Below, piece by piece: positions 8,396-19,200 of a DNA stretch of 64,000 nucleotides. The stretch is from DAOVRD01 sp964521715. Its GTDB lineage: Bacteria > Planctomycetota > Brocadiia > SM23-32. The translations under genes and the position numbers were made by a program. Positions within the stretch are counted from its first letter, which is position 1. Each line of letters starts with the position of its first letter. Location of the stretch: the NCBI GenBank assembly GCA_964521715.1, contig CAZFSS010000020.1, forward strand, positions 1 through 64,000, in the 5' to 3' direction. Under the pieces are notes generated by a model that searched no databases, was not told where the DNA came from, and was given only the letters and a program-made list of their open reading frames with translations.

Positions 8396-9925
8396 TCAGC
8401 GTAGCCCCTGAAGGCCAAATCCCACCTCGCGCTGCCAGGCCTTCAGAGCCGGGTACAGCTCGCGATACTGCGCGAGCCTGTGGTCATAGTAGCTCGCCCT
8501 CCGCGCGTCGGGAGCGAACGTGGCCTGCGGCACGATCAGGTCCTCCGCGGCCTGCCTGGCGCTGTCGTACACGCCGGATGCCACGCCCGCCGCAATGGCC
8601 ATGCCGAGGCAGGCGGCCTCGGCCACCTCGAGCCGCACGACCGGCCGGTTGTACATGTCTGCTTTGAGCTGGAGCCAGAAGTCGCTCTTGGCGCCGCCGC
8701 CGATCGCGCGGAACTCCTCGACGTCTGCGCCGGCCTCGTGCAGCAGCTCCGTGTTCAGCTTCATCTCGTAGCAGATGCCTTCTATCACCGCACGCAGGAA
8801 CTCCGCGCGCGTCGTCCCGAGCGACAGGCCGACCACGGCGCCTACCGGATGCGCGTCCATGTGCGGCGTCCCCGTCATCGTGAAGTGGGGGAGCACGAAC
8901 AGGTCGGTCGGCTCGTCGGCCATCTGCTCGATGAGCAGGTCATAGGGATCGCGCCCGCTCCGGGCGGCCTGCTGGACCTCGGCCCCGCCGAAGTTGTCGC
9001 GCACCCATCGGAACAGCGAGCCGCCCGTGAAGTTGAAGGCCAGCGCCACGTAGAGCCCCTCGGCGGCGTGGGGGTAGCAGGCCAGGTTGTTCTCCAGCAT
9101 CACCTCGTTGACGACGGGTTCTTCCATGGCCACGGCGAAGCAGGCGACGGTGCCCGTCGCATCCATGGCCACGCCGCCCCGCGTCACGCCGCTGCCGAGC
9201 GCGCCGGCCGGCTGATCGTGGCTGCCTGCGACGACCAGGCATCCCTCGGGCAGCCCGAGCTCTGCGGCGGCCTTCTCGCCCAGCTCGCCGACGGCGGTGC
9301 CGGTCGCGACCGCGGGGCTGAACAGGTCGGACCGGATGCCCGCCCATCCGCAGATCTCCTTGCTCCATCGCTTCCGGTGGATGTCGAAGGCCATCGTCCT
9401 GGCGGCCATCGAGTAGTCGATCCGCGGCTCGAGGCCCATCTTCAGATGGGCGAAGTCGCCGAAGCAGAGGAACCGCTCGGCGCGCTCGTACAGGTCCGGC
9501 CTGTTTGCCTTGATCCACATCAGTTTGGCGAGGGTGTGCATCTGGCTGGGCGGCTGTCCGCAGATGCGCATGATGGCGGCGCGGTCCTGGTCCGCGACCC
9601 ACTCGGCGAAGAGGTCGGCGGCGCGGGCGTCGAAGGTGATGATGCTGTTGTCAAGCACCGTCCCGGCGGCGTCCACCGGGACTGCGGCCTCGCCCATGGT
9701 GCTGATCGCGAAGGCCTTCACGGGATCTGAAGGAGCGCCGGCCGCCGCTTCGGCGACCGCCTCCCTCACCATGCTCCAGACCTGCTCCGGGTCCACCTCC
9801 ATCCAGCCCGGCTGCGGATGGAGGAGGGGGTATTCGCGGTAGGCGCTGGCCAGCATCCCGCCGCCTTCGTCGAAAACCGTGGCCTTCGTGCCCGTCGTTC
9901 CAATGTCCAGACCCATCAAGCTCAT
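8396..9925 (-). CDS. FGGY-family carbohydrate kinase (xylulokinase-like)
   Basis: 509 aa, normal for the family. GLDIGTTGTKATVFD near the start is the phosphate-1 motif, and GGGAKSDFWLQLKADM (C-terminal half) matches the FGGY adenosine-binding region. It phosphorylates a sugar or polyol with ATP in the cytosol; xylulose is plausible but not proven. The ATG at 9925 has GGGAGG upstream; an earlier ATG at 10006 does not fit the family start. First gene of the 9925-5677 minus-strand operon, divergent from the HU gene. Confidence 0.85.
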   Translation of the reverse strand: MSLMGLDIGTTGTKATVFDEGGGMLASAYREYPLLHPQPGWMEVDPEQVWSMVREAVAEAAAGAPSDPVKAFAISTMGEAAVPVDAAGTVLDNSIITFDARAADLFAEWVADQDRAAIMRICGQPPSQMHTLAKLMWIKANRPDLYERAERFLCFGDFAHLKMGLEPRIDYSMAARTMAFDIHRKRWSKEICGWAGIRSDLFSPAVATGTAVGELGEKAAAELGLPEGCLVVAGSHDQPAGALGSGVTRGGVAMDATGTVACFAVAMEEPVVNEVMLENNLACYPHAAEGLYVALAFNFTGGSLFRWVRDNFGGAEVQQAARSGRDPYDLLIEQMADEPTDLFVLPHFTMTGTPHMDAHPVGAVVGLSLGTTRAEFLRAVIEGICYEMKLNTELLHEAGADVEEFRAIGGGAKSDFWLQLKADMYNRPVVRLEVAEAACLGMAIAAGVASGVYDSARQAAEDLIVPQATFAPDARRASYYDHRLAQYRELYPALKAWQREVGFGLQGLR

Positions 9926-10105
9926 CGGGTGCCTCCCCGGCTCGACGCAGCGGTTCCCCGGGATGTCGATGACTAGGTTACTGCCGGCCCGAGCGCATTG
10001 CAACATTCGCGGGCCGCAGCACGGGCGCAGAAGCCCTTAACGCAACTGCTTCATGGCGCTGAAGTACCGACGCGGCTCCGCCGGAGGGCCGGACCGAGAA
10101 TCTTC

Positions 10106-10134
10106 TTGACAAGACCGTTTCGTTCCCTTAGAAT
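10106..10134 (+). promoter_or_regulatory. Sigma70 promoter of the HU/IHF gene
   Basis: TTGACA (10106-10111), exactly 17 bases, TAGAAT (10129-10134). Transcription would start near 10141, giving a leader of about 75 bases before the GTG at 10217, with GAAAGGGGG as ribosome site. Confidence 0.75.
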
Positions 10135-10216
10135 CCCGGTTCGCTTGTCGGAAACGCAGTCGAGACACCGAGTTCCAGCTTCCGTTTCTCCTGTCTGCGC
10201 GAAAGGGGGCTGCTAA

Positions 10217-10540
10217 GTGGCCAACCAGACGATCACCAAGCGCGAGTTGTGCGAGCGGATCGCCAAGATCACGGGTCATGCTCAGGTCGTCACGAAGGAG
10301 GTCGTGCAGCTGTTTCTGGACGAGATCATCGACGAACTGGCCAGGGGCAACCGCATGGAGTTCCGCAACTTCGGCGTGTTCGACACCAGGCTTCAGCCTC
10401 CTCGCAGGGCCCGCAATCCGCGCACCGACGAGGTCGTTCACGTGCCCGCCAAGGTGGTCGTCTCTTTCAAGGTCGGCAAGAGCATGCAGAAGCGCGCACA
10501 GCAGGCTTTGTCCGTGTTGACGCAGGAGGCCGCCGAGTAG
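10217..10540 (+). CDS. HU/IHF-family DNA-binding protein
   Basis: 107 aa. TKRELCERIAKITG, the dimerisation helices, GNRMEFRNFGVFDTR and RRARNPRTDEVVHVPAK match the IHF/HU fold; the R-x-x-RNPRT arm inserts in the DNA minor groove. It is a nucleoid protein that bends DNA and may serve integration or transcription. The GTG start is fixed by the ribosome site at 10201-10209. It has its own strong promoter and is followed by a hairpin terminator, so it is monocistronic. Which of HU or IHF subunit it is cannot be decided by eye. Confidence 0.92.
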   Translation: MANQTITKRELCERIAKITGHAQVVTKEVVQLFLDEIIDELARGNRMEFRNFGVFDTRLQPPRRARNPRTDEVVHVPAKVVVSFKVGKSMQKRAQQALSVLTQEAAE

Positions 10541-10570
10541 GGGGGAAGCCCAGAGGTCCGCGCGCCTTGC

Positions 10571-10605
10571 GGCCCGCTGCTCCGGTGGAGCAGGCGGGCC
10601 TTTCC
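10571..10605 (+). terminator. Rho-independent terminator of the HU/IHF gene
   Basis: A strong hairpin: GGCCCGCTGCTCC pairs with GGAGCAGGCGGGCC across a three-base loop with one bulged base, then TTTCCT. It starts 30 bases after the HU stop codon. Confidence 0.75.
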
Positions 10606-10639
10606 TATCGGGGGGCTGGCGGGAAGAAGGCCCGCGAGT

Positions 10640-11749
10640 CTATCGCTGCATCCCTCGGTTGCGGCGTTCCGCGCTGACCAGCTCGAGTTGGACTATCACA
10701 AGGATGACGGCCAGGGCCTGCACAGCGGGGACGAAGACCCGCCAGGTCGGCGAACCGTAGGGGATTGTCGCGCCCGGCGACGTGGCCAGAACGGTCAGCG
10801 CCACCGTCAGAAGGACCATCCTCTCGCCCATGCCCAGGCGCATGAGCCGATGCGAGAAGTGGCTGCGGTCCGCCTGGAACAGCGCGCGTCCGCTCCGGAG
10901 CCGGATGACGAGCACGCTCACCGTGTCGTAAAGGGGCACGGCGAAGATCACCAGGGGGACCACCACGGGGAAGAGGGGGTTGACGGCGCGCGGCGTCAGG
11001 AAGGCCGTCAGCGTGGTTGCCACGGCAAGCATGTAGCCGACGAACATGCTGCCGGCGTCGCCCATGAAGATCGAGGCGGGGGGCAGGTTGAACAGCAGGA
11101 AGCCGAGCAGCGCCCCCAGCAGCGCCAGCAGCAGGCCGCTGATGAAGTACTGCCCCGTCTGGAGCGCAAGCACCAGCAGCGCGCCCCCTGTCAGGAAGGC
11201 CACGAGCCCGCTCTGGCCGTCCATGTTGTCCAGAAGGTTGAAGCAGTTCACCATCAGGACGATCCAGGCCGTCGTCACCGGGATCTGGAACCAGGGCGAG
11301 GGGATGAACAGCGTGATGCGCACCTGCGGTATCAGGGAGACGCAGAGCGCGATGGCGATCTGCCCCATTAGCTTCGCGGTCGGTCGGAGGTTCCTGGCAT
11401 CGTCCCACAGCCCGAGCGCGGCCATCGCCAGGGCGCCCGCCAGCACCTTGAGCACCAGCGGAAGGCGCTCCGCCGCCATCCGGACGTCATCATGCAGCGC
11501 CGCAGGCAACGGAAACAGCGAAGGATCCTTTCCCCAGGCCGCGCTCAGCACGGCGGCAGCCAGAACGGGCACGCAGGCCGCAGCTAGAATGGCAATGCCG
11601 CCGCCGAGGGGAACGCTGCCCGCGTGCTGCTTCCTGCCGCCCGGCAGGTCCACAAGGCCCCATCTCCTGGCTGCCATCCTGACCAGTGGAACGAGCACAA
11701 CGCACAGGACGAACGCGCCGAAGAACGCCGCGGCAAGGACAGCCCGCAT
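10640..11749 (-). CDS. WecA/TagO/MraY-like glycosyl-1-phosphate transferase
   Basis: 369 aa with about ten membrane helices. Family motifs occur in order: RKQHAGSVPLGGG, GLWDDARNLRPTAKL, NCFNLLDNMDG, IFMGDAGSMFVGY and SHFSHRL near the C-terminus. The enzyme moves a sugar-1-phosphate (typically GlcNAc) from its UDP form onto a polyprenyl phosphate at the inner membrane, the first step in making a surface glycan. The Asp-rich motifs rule in this family; the exact sugar is open. Its polyprenyl substrate would derive from the enzyme type encoded at 2074. Convergent with the HU gene. Confidence 0.88.
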   Translation of the reverse strand: MRAVLAAAFFGAFVLCVVLVPLVRMAARRWGLVDLPGGRKQHAGSVPLGGGIAILAAACVPVLAAAVLSAAWGKDPSLFPLPAALHDDVRMAAERLPLVLKVLAGALAMAALGLWDDARNLRPTAKLMGQIAIALCVSLIPQVRITLFIPSPWFQIPVTTAWIVLMVNCFNLLDNMDGQSGLVAFLTGGALLVLALQTGQYFISGLLLALLGALLGFLLFNLPPASIFMGDAGSMFVGYMLAVATTLTAFLTPRAVNPLFPVVVPLVIFAVPLYDTVSVLVIRLRSGRALFQADRSHFSHRLMRLGMGERMVLLTVALTVLATSPGATIPYGSPTWRVFVPAVQALAVILVIVQLELVSAERRNRGMQR

Positions 11750-12041
11750 TTCGGGACCTCCGCTTCAGAAAGCCGCCGCCCCGGTGCGCGGCCTGAGGTC
11801 GCAGCCGGGCTCAGTCTAGCAGGAATCGCGCCCTTGTCCAGCGAATGGCGCGGGGCGCCGCGAGGGTCGGAAGGACCGTCCCCGCGGCCTCACCGGCCGA
11901 GCACTTGCATCAGGCCCGGCGATGGGATAAGACTCCGGACCGTTGCGCGGCGGCGTTTGCGGCCGGCGATCCGCCCAGGCGTGGGAGGACCGGCGCGCCG
12001 CGCGTGACAGTCAGCCTGTCTCTCGCATCGAGGCGGCCGCC

Positions 12042-13880
12042 ATGGCAGCTTACGCGCTGACCCGGGAAGGCGCCGTGCCCGGCGTGGATGAACTCGCCCG
12101 GCTGTTGGATGGCAACGACTTTGCTCCCATGCCTCGGGCCGGCGACCGGGAGGCCTGGGCGGCGATCTCCCGCAGGCCGTGGGTCGAGACGGGGGTCCCG
12201 GCGCTGCTGGAGCGAGCGGAGGAAGCCGCCGAGTCCGGCTTCTCCCAGGTCAAGGCGACCGATTACCTGTCTTACTTCCGGACCGACCTGCGCGATGCGC
12301 ACAACGCGTCCGCCGGGCGTCGCAGTTCCATGCTGGCGCTGCTCATGTCGGCCGAATGCCTCGAGTACAAAGGCCGCTTCCTTGACGCGCTGCTCGACCT
12401 CTCATGGGCCCTGGCGGAGGAGACGTCCTGGATCATGCCCCCGCACATCACGACGGGCGAGATGCTGCCGGACGCTCGCGAGCCGGCCATCGACCTGCGC
12501 GTGGCCGGGGTCGCCGCTCTGCTCGCCGAGATGGTCTACCTGCTCGGGCCGGAGATGGATGGCCTGAGCCCCATGTGGCGGAGGCGCATCGTCTTCGAGA
12601 TCGAGCGGCAGGCGGTCGAGCCTTTCCTTGGCCGCAGCTTCGGCTGGGAGCGAGCGCTGCACAACTGGAACGCCGTCTGCAACAGCGGAATCGTCGCCGC
12701 CGCGCTTCTGGCCGATTTCGACACCCGCACGCGCGCCCGCGTCCTGCACAAGGCGCTCGGGTCGGTCCGCCGCTTCCTGACGGGCTTCACCCCGGACGGC
12801 GGCTGCTCGGAGGGGCCCGGCTACTGGGCGTACGGGGTTGGCAACTACGCCGTCATGGCCTACTACGTCGACTGCGCGACGGGCGGAAGCGTGGACATGC
12901 TGGCCGATCCGGTCCTGCCGGGCGTCTTTGCCTATCCGACCGGGATGGTGCTGTCCGGGCGGCAGGTCGCTAACTTCGCGGACTGCCCGCCGCAGGTCGG
13001 CTTCGGGAGCGGCGCCGTCGCCTGGGCTGCGGAGCGGCTGGGGGTCCCGCAAATGGTCGCGCTCTCCTCGCGGGGGGCGGGGCGACGCGGCTACATGACG
13101 AACGCGCTGGACGTCTGCCTGGCGAGGGAACCGGCCGAGTTCTCACCCCCTCGGGAATTCTTCCTTGCGGACCTGAATCTGCTCATCGCGCGCGGCGGGG
13201 GCGCGGAAGGGGAACAGCTCGTCCTGGCCGTCAAGGGCGGCCACAACGCGGAGCACCACAACCACAACGACGCGGGCAACTTCATAGTGCACTGGCGCGG
13301 CGAGTCCCTCATTTGCGACCTTGGGGCGGGGAACTACACGAGGGCCTTCTTCGGGGACGGGCGATACGAGTTCCTGACCACGCGTTCGCGGGGCCATAAC
13401 GTGCCCCTGATCAACGGCACGGAGCAGGGGACAGGGCGGGAGTTCTGCGCGGGCGACTTCGCGCTGGAACGCTCCGACGGACGGATAGGCGTCAGCATGG
13501 AGCTGGCCAGAGCCTATCCCCCCGAGGCCCGCATCGGCTCGTTGAGGCGCACTGTGGCCCTCCGCCGCGAGCGCCCCGAGCGCGTCGAACTCGTCGACGA
13601 GCTGGCGTTCGAGGGCGACGGGGGGAGCTACGAACTGCCGCTCTACACGGAGGGCGAGTTCAGGGCCTCGGCCCCGGGGCTCGTCGAGGCGCGGGGCGAT
13701 AACGGGGCCCTGCGCGTCGAGTTCGATCCCGACGTGCTGGAGGCCCGCATCGAGCAAGTGGAGCACAGCGACGCCCGGCTGGCGGACCGCTTCGGCGCGG
13801 CGCTGTCATGCTGCGTGCTGAGACTCCGCGGCGGGGCTTCGCGCGTGGCGGTGGAGCTCCGGTTCGTCCCCGTCGCATGA
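12042..13880 (+). CDS. Heparinase II/III-family protein
   Basis: About 612 aa. An alpha-helical N-terminal half (LHNWNAVCNSGIV, CSEGPGYWAYGVGNY) leads to the C-terminal beta domain with HNAEHHNHNDAGNF, the signature of heparinase II/III-like polysaccharide lyases that cut uronic-acid glycans. No signal peptide is visible, unusual for a lyase that meets polymer outside the cell, so it may act on imported oligosaccharides or need another start. I use the ATG at 12042; the frame stays open to a TTG at 11943, so the start is uncertain. Ends 12 bases from the convergent amidohydrolase. Confidence 0.8.
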   Translation: MAAYALTREGAVPGVDELARLLDGNDFAPMPRAGDREAWAAISRRPWVETGVPALLERAEEAAESGFSQVKATDYLSYFRTDLRDAHNASAGRRSSMLALLMSAECLEYKGRFLDALLDLSWALAEETSWIMPPHITTGEMLPDAREPAIDLRVAGVAALLAEMVYLLGPEMDGLSPMWRRRIVFEIERQAVEPFLGRSFGWERALHNWNAVCNSGIVAAALLADFDTRTRARVLHKALGSVRRFLTGFTPDGGCSEGPGYWAYGVGNYAVMAYYVDCATGGSVDMLADPVLPGVFAYPTGMVLSGRQVANFADCPPQVGFGSGAVAWAAERLGVPQMVALSSRGAGRRGYMTNALDVCLAREPAEFSPPREFFLADLNLLIARGGGAEGEQLVLAVKGGHNAEHHNHNDAGNFIVHWRGESLICDLGAGNYTRAFFGDGRYEFLTTRSRGHNVPLINGTEQGTGREFCAGDFALERSDGRIGVSMELARAYPPEARIGSLRRTVALRRERPERVELVDELAFEGDGGSYELPLYTEGEFRASAPGLVEARGDNGALRVEFDPDVLEARIEQVEHSDARLADRFGAALSCCVLRLRGGASRVAVELRFVPVA

Positions 13881-13892
13881 CATCCGCGCCCC

Positions 13893-14699
13893 TCAGTCTA
13901 TCGGCGCCAGGAGCTTGTCGAAGTTCTCGCTGGCGATCTTGTTGAAGACCTCGTTCGGGTAGCGGAGATGTCGGCAGACGAACGCGCGGTCCGCCTCGAG
14001 GCCGCTGCGCGAGTGGGACAGGTTCCCCGGCACGATGTCGTCCGAGCCGTAGATGAGCCACTCCGCGCCGAGGTACTTCACCGCCTTGTCGAGCACGTCG
14101 GGACGGTAGGGGTCGGGAGTGCCGCGTGCGATGTCGACGTACATCTGCATCTGGCCGACGTCGCCGTCGCGGACCGCCGCCCTCATCCTTCCTCCCACCG
14201 CGAGGCACTCGTCCGTCCAGGGCCACGAGACGTGCGCCAGGGCGAACTTGATCTTGGGGAAGTGCAGCATTACCTCGTAGAAGGCGGGCCGGCAGAAGCG
14301 CGAGCTGTCCATGTTGCCGAACAATATCCCCGAGTGGAACAGGATCGGCTTGCGCAGCTCCTGGATCTTCTCGTAGACCGGGAACAGCCGCTCCTCGTAG
14401 GGATACCAGTGGTCGGGGATCATCTTGATGCCCTTGAGTGCCTTCTCGTTGATCGCGTACTCCACTTGTTCCGCAGCCCCGGACAGGGTCGGCTCGATCC
14501 ACGCGAAGCCGACCAGCCTCTCCGGGTCGGGCGAGCATATCTCCGCGATGATGTCGATCGACCGCATGGCTTGCTCGTTGGACTCCGCCATGTGCGGCGC
14601 GATCAGGAGCGCCCTGCCGATCCCTTGCGCGTCCATCGCTTCGAGCACGTCGGCGCCCTGCGCGTCAGGTCTGCAATGAATGTGGCAGTCGTTGTACAT
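13893..14699 (-). CDS. Amidohydrolase (TIM-barrel metal-dependent hydrolase)
   Basis: 268 aa. CHIHCRPDAQG at the N-terminus is the metal-binding HxH, LFHSGI the following His, ALAHVSWPW another, and YGSDD the catalytic Asp, as in the Amidohydro_2 (decarboxylase/lactonase) group. It likely acts on a small cyclic or aromatic acid or a lactone; the substrate is unknown. GGAGGCCCC precedes the ATG. It is convergent with the heparinase-like gene and divergent from the MFS gene. Confidence 0.82.
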   Translation of the reverse strand: MYNDCHIHCRPDAQGADVLEAMDAQGIGRALLIAPHMAESNEQAMRSIDIIAEICSPDPERLVGFAWIEPTLSGAAEQVEYAINEKALKGIKMIPDHWYPYEERLFPVYEKIQELRKPILFHSGILFGNMDSSRFCRPAFYEVMLHFPKIKFALAHVSWPWTDECLAVGGRMRAAVRDGDVGQMQMYVDIARGTPDPYRPDVLDKAVKYLGAEWLIYGSDDIVPGNLSHSRSGLEADRAFVCRHLRYPNEVFNKIASENFDKLLAPID

Positions 14700-14884
14700 C
14701 GTCTGGGGCCTCCTCTAAGGTTGAAGCCGCCGATCGGACCCGATCAGGCAGGCATTTGTAGGGCATTGGGCCCCCGGTTTCAACTGCCCGGCGCCCGTCC
14801 CTGCTCCGCCGCAGCCCGGCATTGGAAAGCGCAGGGCACGATGCGGTAAAAGACAGCCTTCCACTCCTGTCCCCGGCGGAAGCA

Positions 14885-16084
14885 ATGGCACCCGACACGC
14901 GGCCCTCCGTGCGCTGGCTCACGGCCACTTCGTGGCTCTCCCTGCTGGTTTTCGCGGCCACCAGCACGCTGACGTCCGTGTCTCTGGAGCACATCGGCAA
15001 GGATCTGGACATCGGGTTCGGGATGCGCGGAGCACTTGCGCCGGTCCGGGCCGCGGTTCTGGCTGCTTCCACTTTGCTCGTGGGACTGCTTGGGGACCGG
15101 TTCGGCAAACGCTGGTTCCTCGGTGGCGGCATGTTCATCGTGGCTCTGTGCCTGTTCGGCGTCTCGAAGAGCACCGGATACGTCGACCTGGTCCTCGGCA
15201 TCGGAGGCGTCGGCGTGGGGCTCGGCGCCCTGGAGGGGCTGGCCAGCCCGCTGGCCGCCGATTTGCACCCGCGCAACGTGGCCGTGCACATGGGCGTGCT
15301 CCACGCGTTCTTCCCGGCGGGACTGGTCCTGTCCTCGTTCCTCATCGGCAGGGCGCTTGACGGCGGGGTGAACTGGCGCGCGCCTTTCGGGGCGGCTGCG
15401 GCGCCGGCTGCCATCGTGGGCGTGATGTTTCTGATAGGCGCGTACCCCGCGCCCGCCCAGCAGGGGCCGGGCGGGGAACGCCTTCGCCTTCGGGCCATCC
15501 TGCGCGGCCGCACCTTCTGGCTGCTGGCCGTCGCCATGATGCTGACGGCCGGCTGCGAGGGGAGCCTCATCTACTGGAGCCCCAACTTCCTGCAAGACCA
15601 GTACGGGGTCGGGGCGAAGATCGGAGCCTCCGGCCTGATGGCGTTCAGCGCGGCAATGGCGATGGGGCGATTCGGCATGGGGGCCATCGCGCGATCCGTG
15701 CCGCTGCACCGGCTGATGGTCGGGGCAGCCGTGCTGTTTGTGGTGGCCACTTCCTGTGCGGCGGGCTTCGAGAGCCTGGGCGCGAACGTGGCCTGCCTGG
15801 CGGGCGCGGGGCTGATGATCGCGTGCTTCTGGCCCGGCATCCTGGCGCTGGCGACCGAGCGCATTGCTTCGGGCTCGGCTACGCTGCTCGCAACGCTGTC
15901 GGTCGCCGGTATAGTGGGTTTCGGCGTCTTGCCCGCCGCGATCGGCATCGTGGCGGACCGCTTCGGGCTGCGGGTCGGCCTCGGCTTGGTGCCCGTGACC
16001 ATGACGGGCGCCGCATTCATCCTCTTCGTAGCTGCCCGGTCCGCCGGACGCTCGAGCAGCGGGCCGCCCGGCTCTAATGCCTGA
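14885..16084 (+). CDS. MFS transporter
   Basis: 399 aa with about 12 membrane helices in two six-helix bundles separated by a basic loop (RLRLRAILRG, about 200-210). LLGDRFGKRW between helices 2 and 3 is the MFS motif A (G-x-x-x-D-R-x-G-x-R/K). It probably moves a sugar, organic acid or drug by proton coupling; the substrate is not readable. I take the ATG at 14885; an upstream TTG at 14822 would add a polar leader without family support. Genes on both sides face other directions. Confidence 0.85.
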   Translation: MAPDTRPSVRWLTATSWLSLLVFAATSTLTSVSLEHIGKDLDIGFGMRGALAPVRAAVLAASTLLVGLLGDRFGKRWFLGGGMFIVALCLFGVSKSTGYVDLVLGIGGVGVGLGALEGLASPLAADLHPRNVAVHMGVLHAFFPAGLVLSSFLIGRALDGGVNWRAPFGAAAAPAAIVGVMFLIGAYPAPAQQGPGGERLRLRAILRGRTFWLLAVAMMLTAGCEGSLIYWSPNFLQDQYGVGAKIGASGLMAFSAAMAMGRFGMGAIARSVPLHRLMVGAAVLFVVATSCAAGFESLGANVACLAGAGLMIACFWPGILALATERIASGSATLLATLSVAGIVGFGVLPAAIGIVADRFGLRVGLGLVPVTMTGAAFILFVAARSAGRSSSGPPGSNA

Positions 16085-16223
16085 CGCCGCGCGGCGCCCC
16101 GCCGCCCCTCTCCGGCTGATGCCCAAGTGCGCGCCGGCGTGCGTCGTGCCACTTCCGGCCCGAAAGCGGTAGAATGGCAAGGGTCATCTGGGATAGGACT
16201 GCCCGCAGGGGGGAGGACGATCC

Positions 16224-19200
16224 ATGACGGACGAGGAATCACGCGTTGATGGCGAGGAGCCCAAGGCGCCGACCAAGCCTGCCCGAAGGCGCAGGCTTCG
16301 ATGGCCGTACGTGCTCGGCGTGTGTGTGGTTGCAGTGGTTCTGCTCGTCGTTCTGCTGCCCACGATCCTGTCGCTTGGTCCGGCCCGCCGTCTGATCCTG
16401 TCGCGGGTCAACTCGCGCCTGCGCGGGTCAGTGGAGATGGCGTCGTGGTCGCTGGGGTGGTTCTCTGGCTTTGACCTGGAAGGCCTGAAGCTGAAGGATG
16501 CCGAGGGCCGCACGGTCCTGGGCGTGCAGGCGGTCCATGTCTCGGCCAGCGTGCCCATGCTGTTGGGCTCGCGGAAGGACCTGGGCACCGTTGAGGTCGT
16601 CTCGCCGAGCATCGACATTGTCCGGGAGGGCGCCGTTGCGCCCGGTCCAGCCGGCGTCCCGGCTGCGGGCGGTCCGCCTGCTGAAGCAGCGCCGGCCCCG
16701 GCGAAGCGCCTCCCCTTCGATCTGAAGGGCCATGTGCTCGTCAAGGACGGCCGCGTCAGCGTCACGTTCGCGGACGCCGAGCCGCTGGAGGTGAGCGGCC
16801 TGAGCGCCGACGTTCGCATTGACGGCCTGGAGCAGCCGATCAGCTATGAGGCCGAGGCCGCCGTGGGGAAGGGGGGCGGCCGTCTGAGTCTGTCCGGGTC
16901 CGCCCGTGTGGCCAGCGACGGCGTGGTCAGTCTCGACCGCCTTGACGCGTCCTCCGAGATCACCCTTCAAGGATTCCGCCTCTCGGACGTGTCCCCGATC
17001 GCCAGGCAGCTCGGGATGCCGGTCGACGTTGGCGGCCTTGTCGCGGGACGGCTCGCCGCCCAGGTGCAGGGGCAGAGCGCGAAGGCCAACGGCCAGGTTC
17101 ACGTGAGCGGCCTGAGCATGGCGGGGGGGCCGCTGGGCACGGACCGGCCCGAGCTCGAACAGGTCGACGTGAGCTTCGACCTGGAGGCGAGCGGGGGCAG
17201 CATCACCGTCAGAGAGCTGCAAGTCGTCTCGCCCGTGGCCCGCGCCGAGCTCAGCGGCAGCCTCTCAAAGCTCCCGCAGGGCAAGCTGCCGACGGGGACC
17301 CTCAATGCTACCGCCTTCGTGGAACTCGGCCCTCTCGCCAATCTGCTGCCGGACACGCTCAGGCTGCGCAAAGGCCTGGTGGTGAAGGGCGGCACGTGCT
17401 CGTTGGGAGCGGCGGTGGAGTCCGACGGTGAGACCGCCCGTCTGACCGGTGACTTCCGCATGGCGGACCTGGTCGCCGTCTTGGACGGGCAGGAGATCAG
17501 GCCCCAGGCGCCGTTAAGCGCGCGCCTGGAGGCGGAGGTCGGCCCGGCCGGGCCGCAGGTTGGACTGCTCGAACTGAACTCCTCGTTCGCCACGGCGAAG
17601 GGCAGCGGCACGCTGGATCGGTTTGCGCTCGACGCCTCGGTCGACCTCGCCGCGGCAATGAAAGAGGCGGCCGGGTTCCTGGATGTCGGCCAGTGGCAGA
17701 TGGCCGGCACCGCGAACGCCCATGTCGCCATCCGGCCGAGCGAGACGGGGCTGCCCGCCGAGCGCCTGATCGACGGTACGCTGGCCGTGAAGGACCTGCG
17801 GGTCGGGAGCGGCGATAAGGTGCTCGTGAGCGAGGACGCGATGAGTGCGTCCGTGTCGGCTCTCGCCACTCTTGACGAGCGGGGCATCCCCCGGCAGTTG
17901 GCCAACGTGCGGGCGGACCTGGCCGGCTCCTTCGGCCAGGCGTCCTTGGGGATCGGGCAGATCGCCCATCCCGGCGCCCTCGAGGCGCTGGTCGTCTCGG
18001 ACGCGAAGCTGACGGGCCGGGCGGACCTCTCCAGGTTGTTTGCCGTGGTTCGCTGCCTGGGACTTGCGCCGGCCGGCGTTGACGTTCAGGGCGCTGCGAC
18101 GGTGGCGCTGGCCGGCGAGCTGAGCGAAGGCACGTTCGACGTGTCGGGCTTCACCGCAGAAACAGAGGCGCTCAGCGTGACCTCCGGGGGACGCGTCCTG
18201 TTTGGATCGGACGTCAGGGCAGAGGGCGCAGGCCAGGCGGACCTCGGCGCCCGGCAGCTGCGCGTCAGTCGTGCGACTCTTGAGACAGCCGACGCGCGGG
18301 CCGCCGTGGACGACCTGCTGCTGCCGGACTGGTCCCGCCTTCCGGAGGGCGTCACGGGCAAGTTGTCTGGCAGCCTGGACCTGGCCGGCCTGCCGGCGCT
18401 GTTGGGTGAGGGAGCCGGCGCCTCCACGCGTCTGCGGACCGCCGGCACAGCCCAGTTCGAACTGGATATCTCCGCGCCCGACCGGGCAGACGACCAGATG
18501 CTGCGCGCAGTGAGCGCGAAGGCCGTGCTTGAGGATGTTGCCGTGACGGGACTGACGGAGCGGCCCATCCTGGAGGAATCCGCGACCGCTGTCTTCAGCG
18601 GGCTCGTTGGCCCGCAGGAAGGGGGTTCCGCGTGGTCGCTGAGGGATGGCGCGGCCTCTGTGCGCAGTTCGCTCTTCTCGTCGGAGTTGAAGGCGCCGCG
18701 CGCGCTGTTCGGCGGGCCGGGCGGACTGGAAGTCGCCGCGACGCAACTCACGGCCTCGGCCGAGCTGGGTCCCCTCGCAGATCTCGCGCGACGCCTGGGT
18801 CTGCTGCCGGAGGGACTCGACGTGGCTGGCAGCGCCGAGGTGTCTGGCGCCGCCTCGATGCAGGAGGGCCGGCTTGACCTGACGGGGCTCGAGGGCCGCA
18901 TCCGGGAGTTGGCAGTGACCCGCGGGGGCAAGACGATCCGCGAGCCCGAGATCCGCATGGCCGCGCAGGCGCGCGTGAGTCTGGCCGAGCGGAGCATCGC
19001 ATGCCCCAGCGCCTCGCTGAAGCTGTCCTCCGGAACGGTCACGGCGAGGGACGTGGCCGTGGCCGACTGGGCGGACCTGACGCGCGAAGTTGCCGGGAAC
19101 CTCAGGGCGGACCTGGACGTCGCGGGCCTGCTCAAGGCAGCGGCGGACTACGTCCCTTTGCCGGACGACGTGTCCCCGTCGGGCAAGCTGGATGTCGAGG

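Noticed and set aside
10037..10441. Minus-strand frame opposite the HU gene
   Set aside because: Antisense of a well-supported gene with promoter and terminator; no motif.
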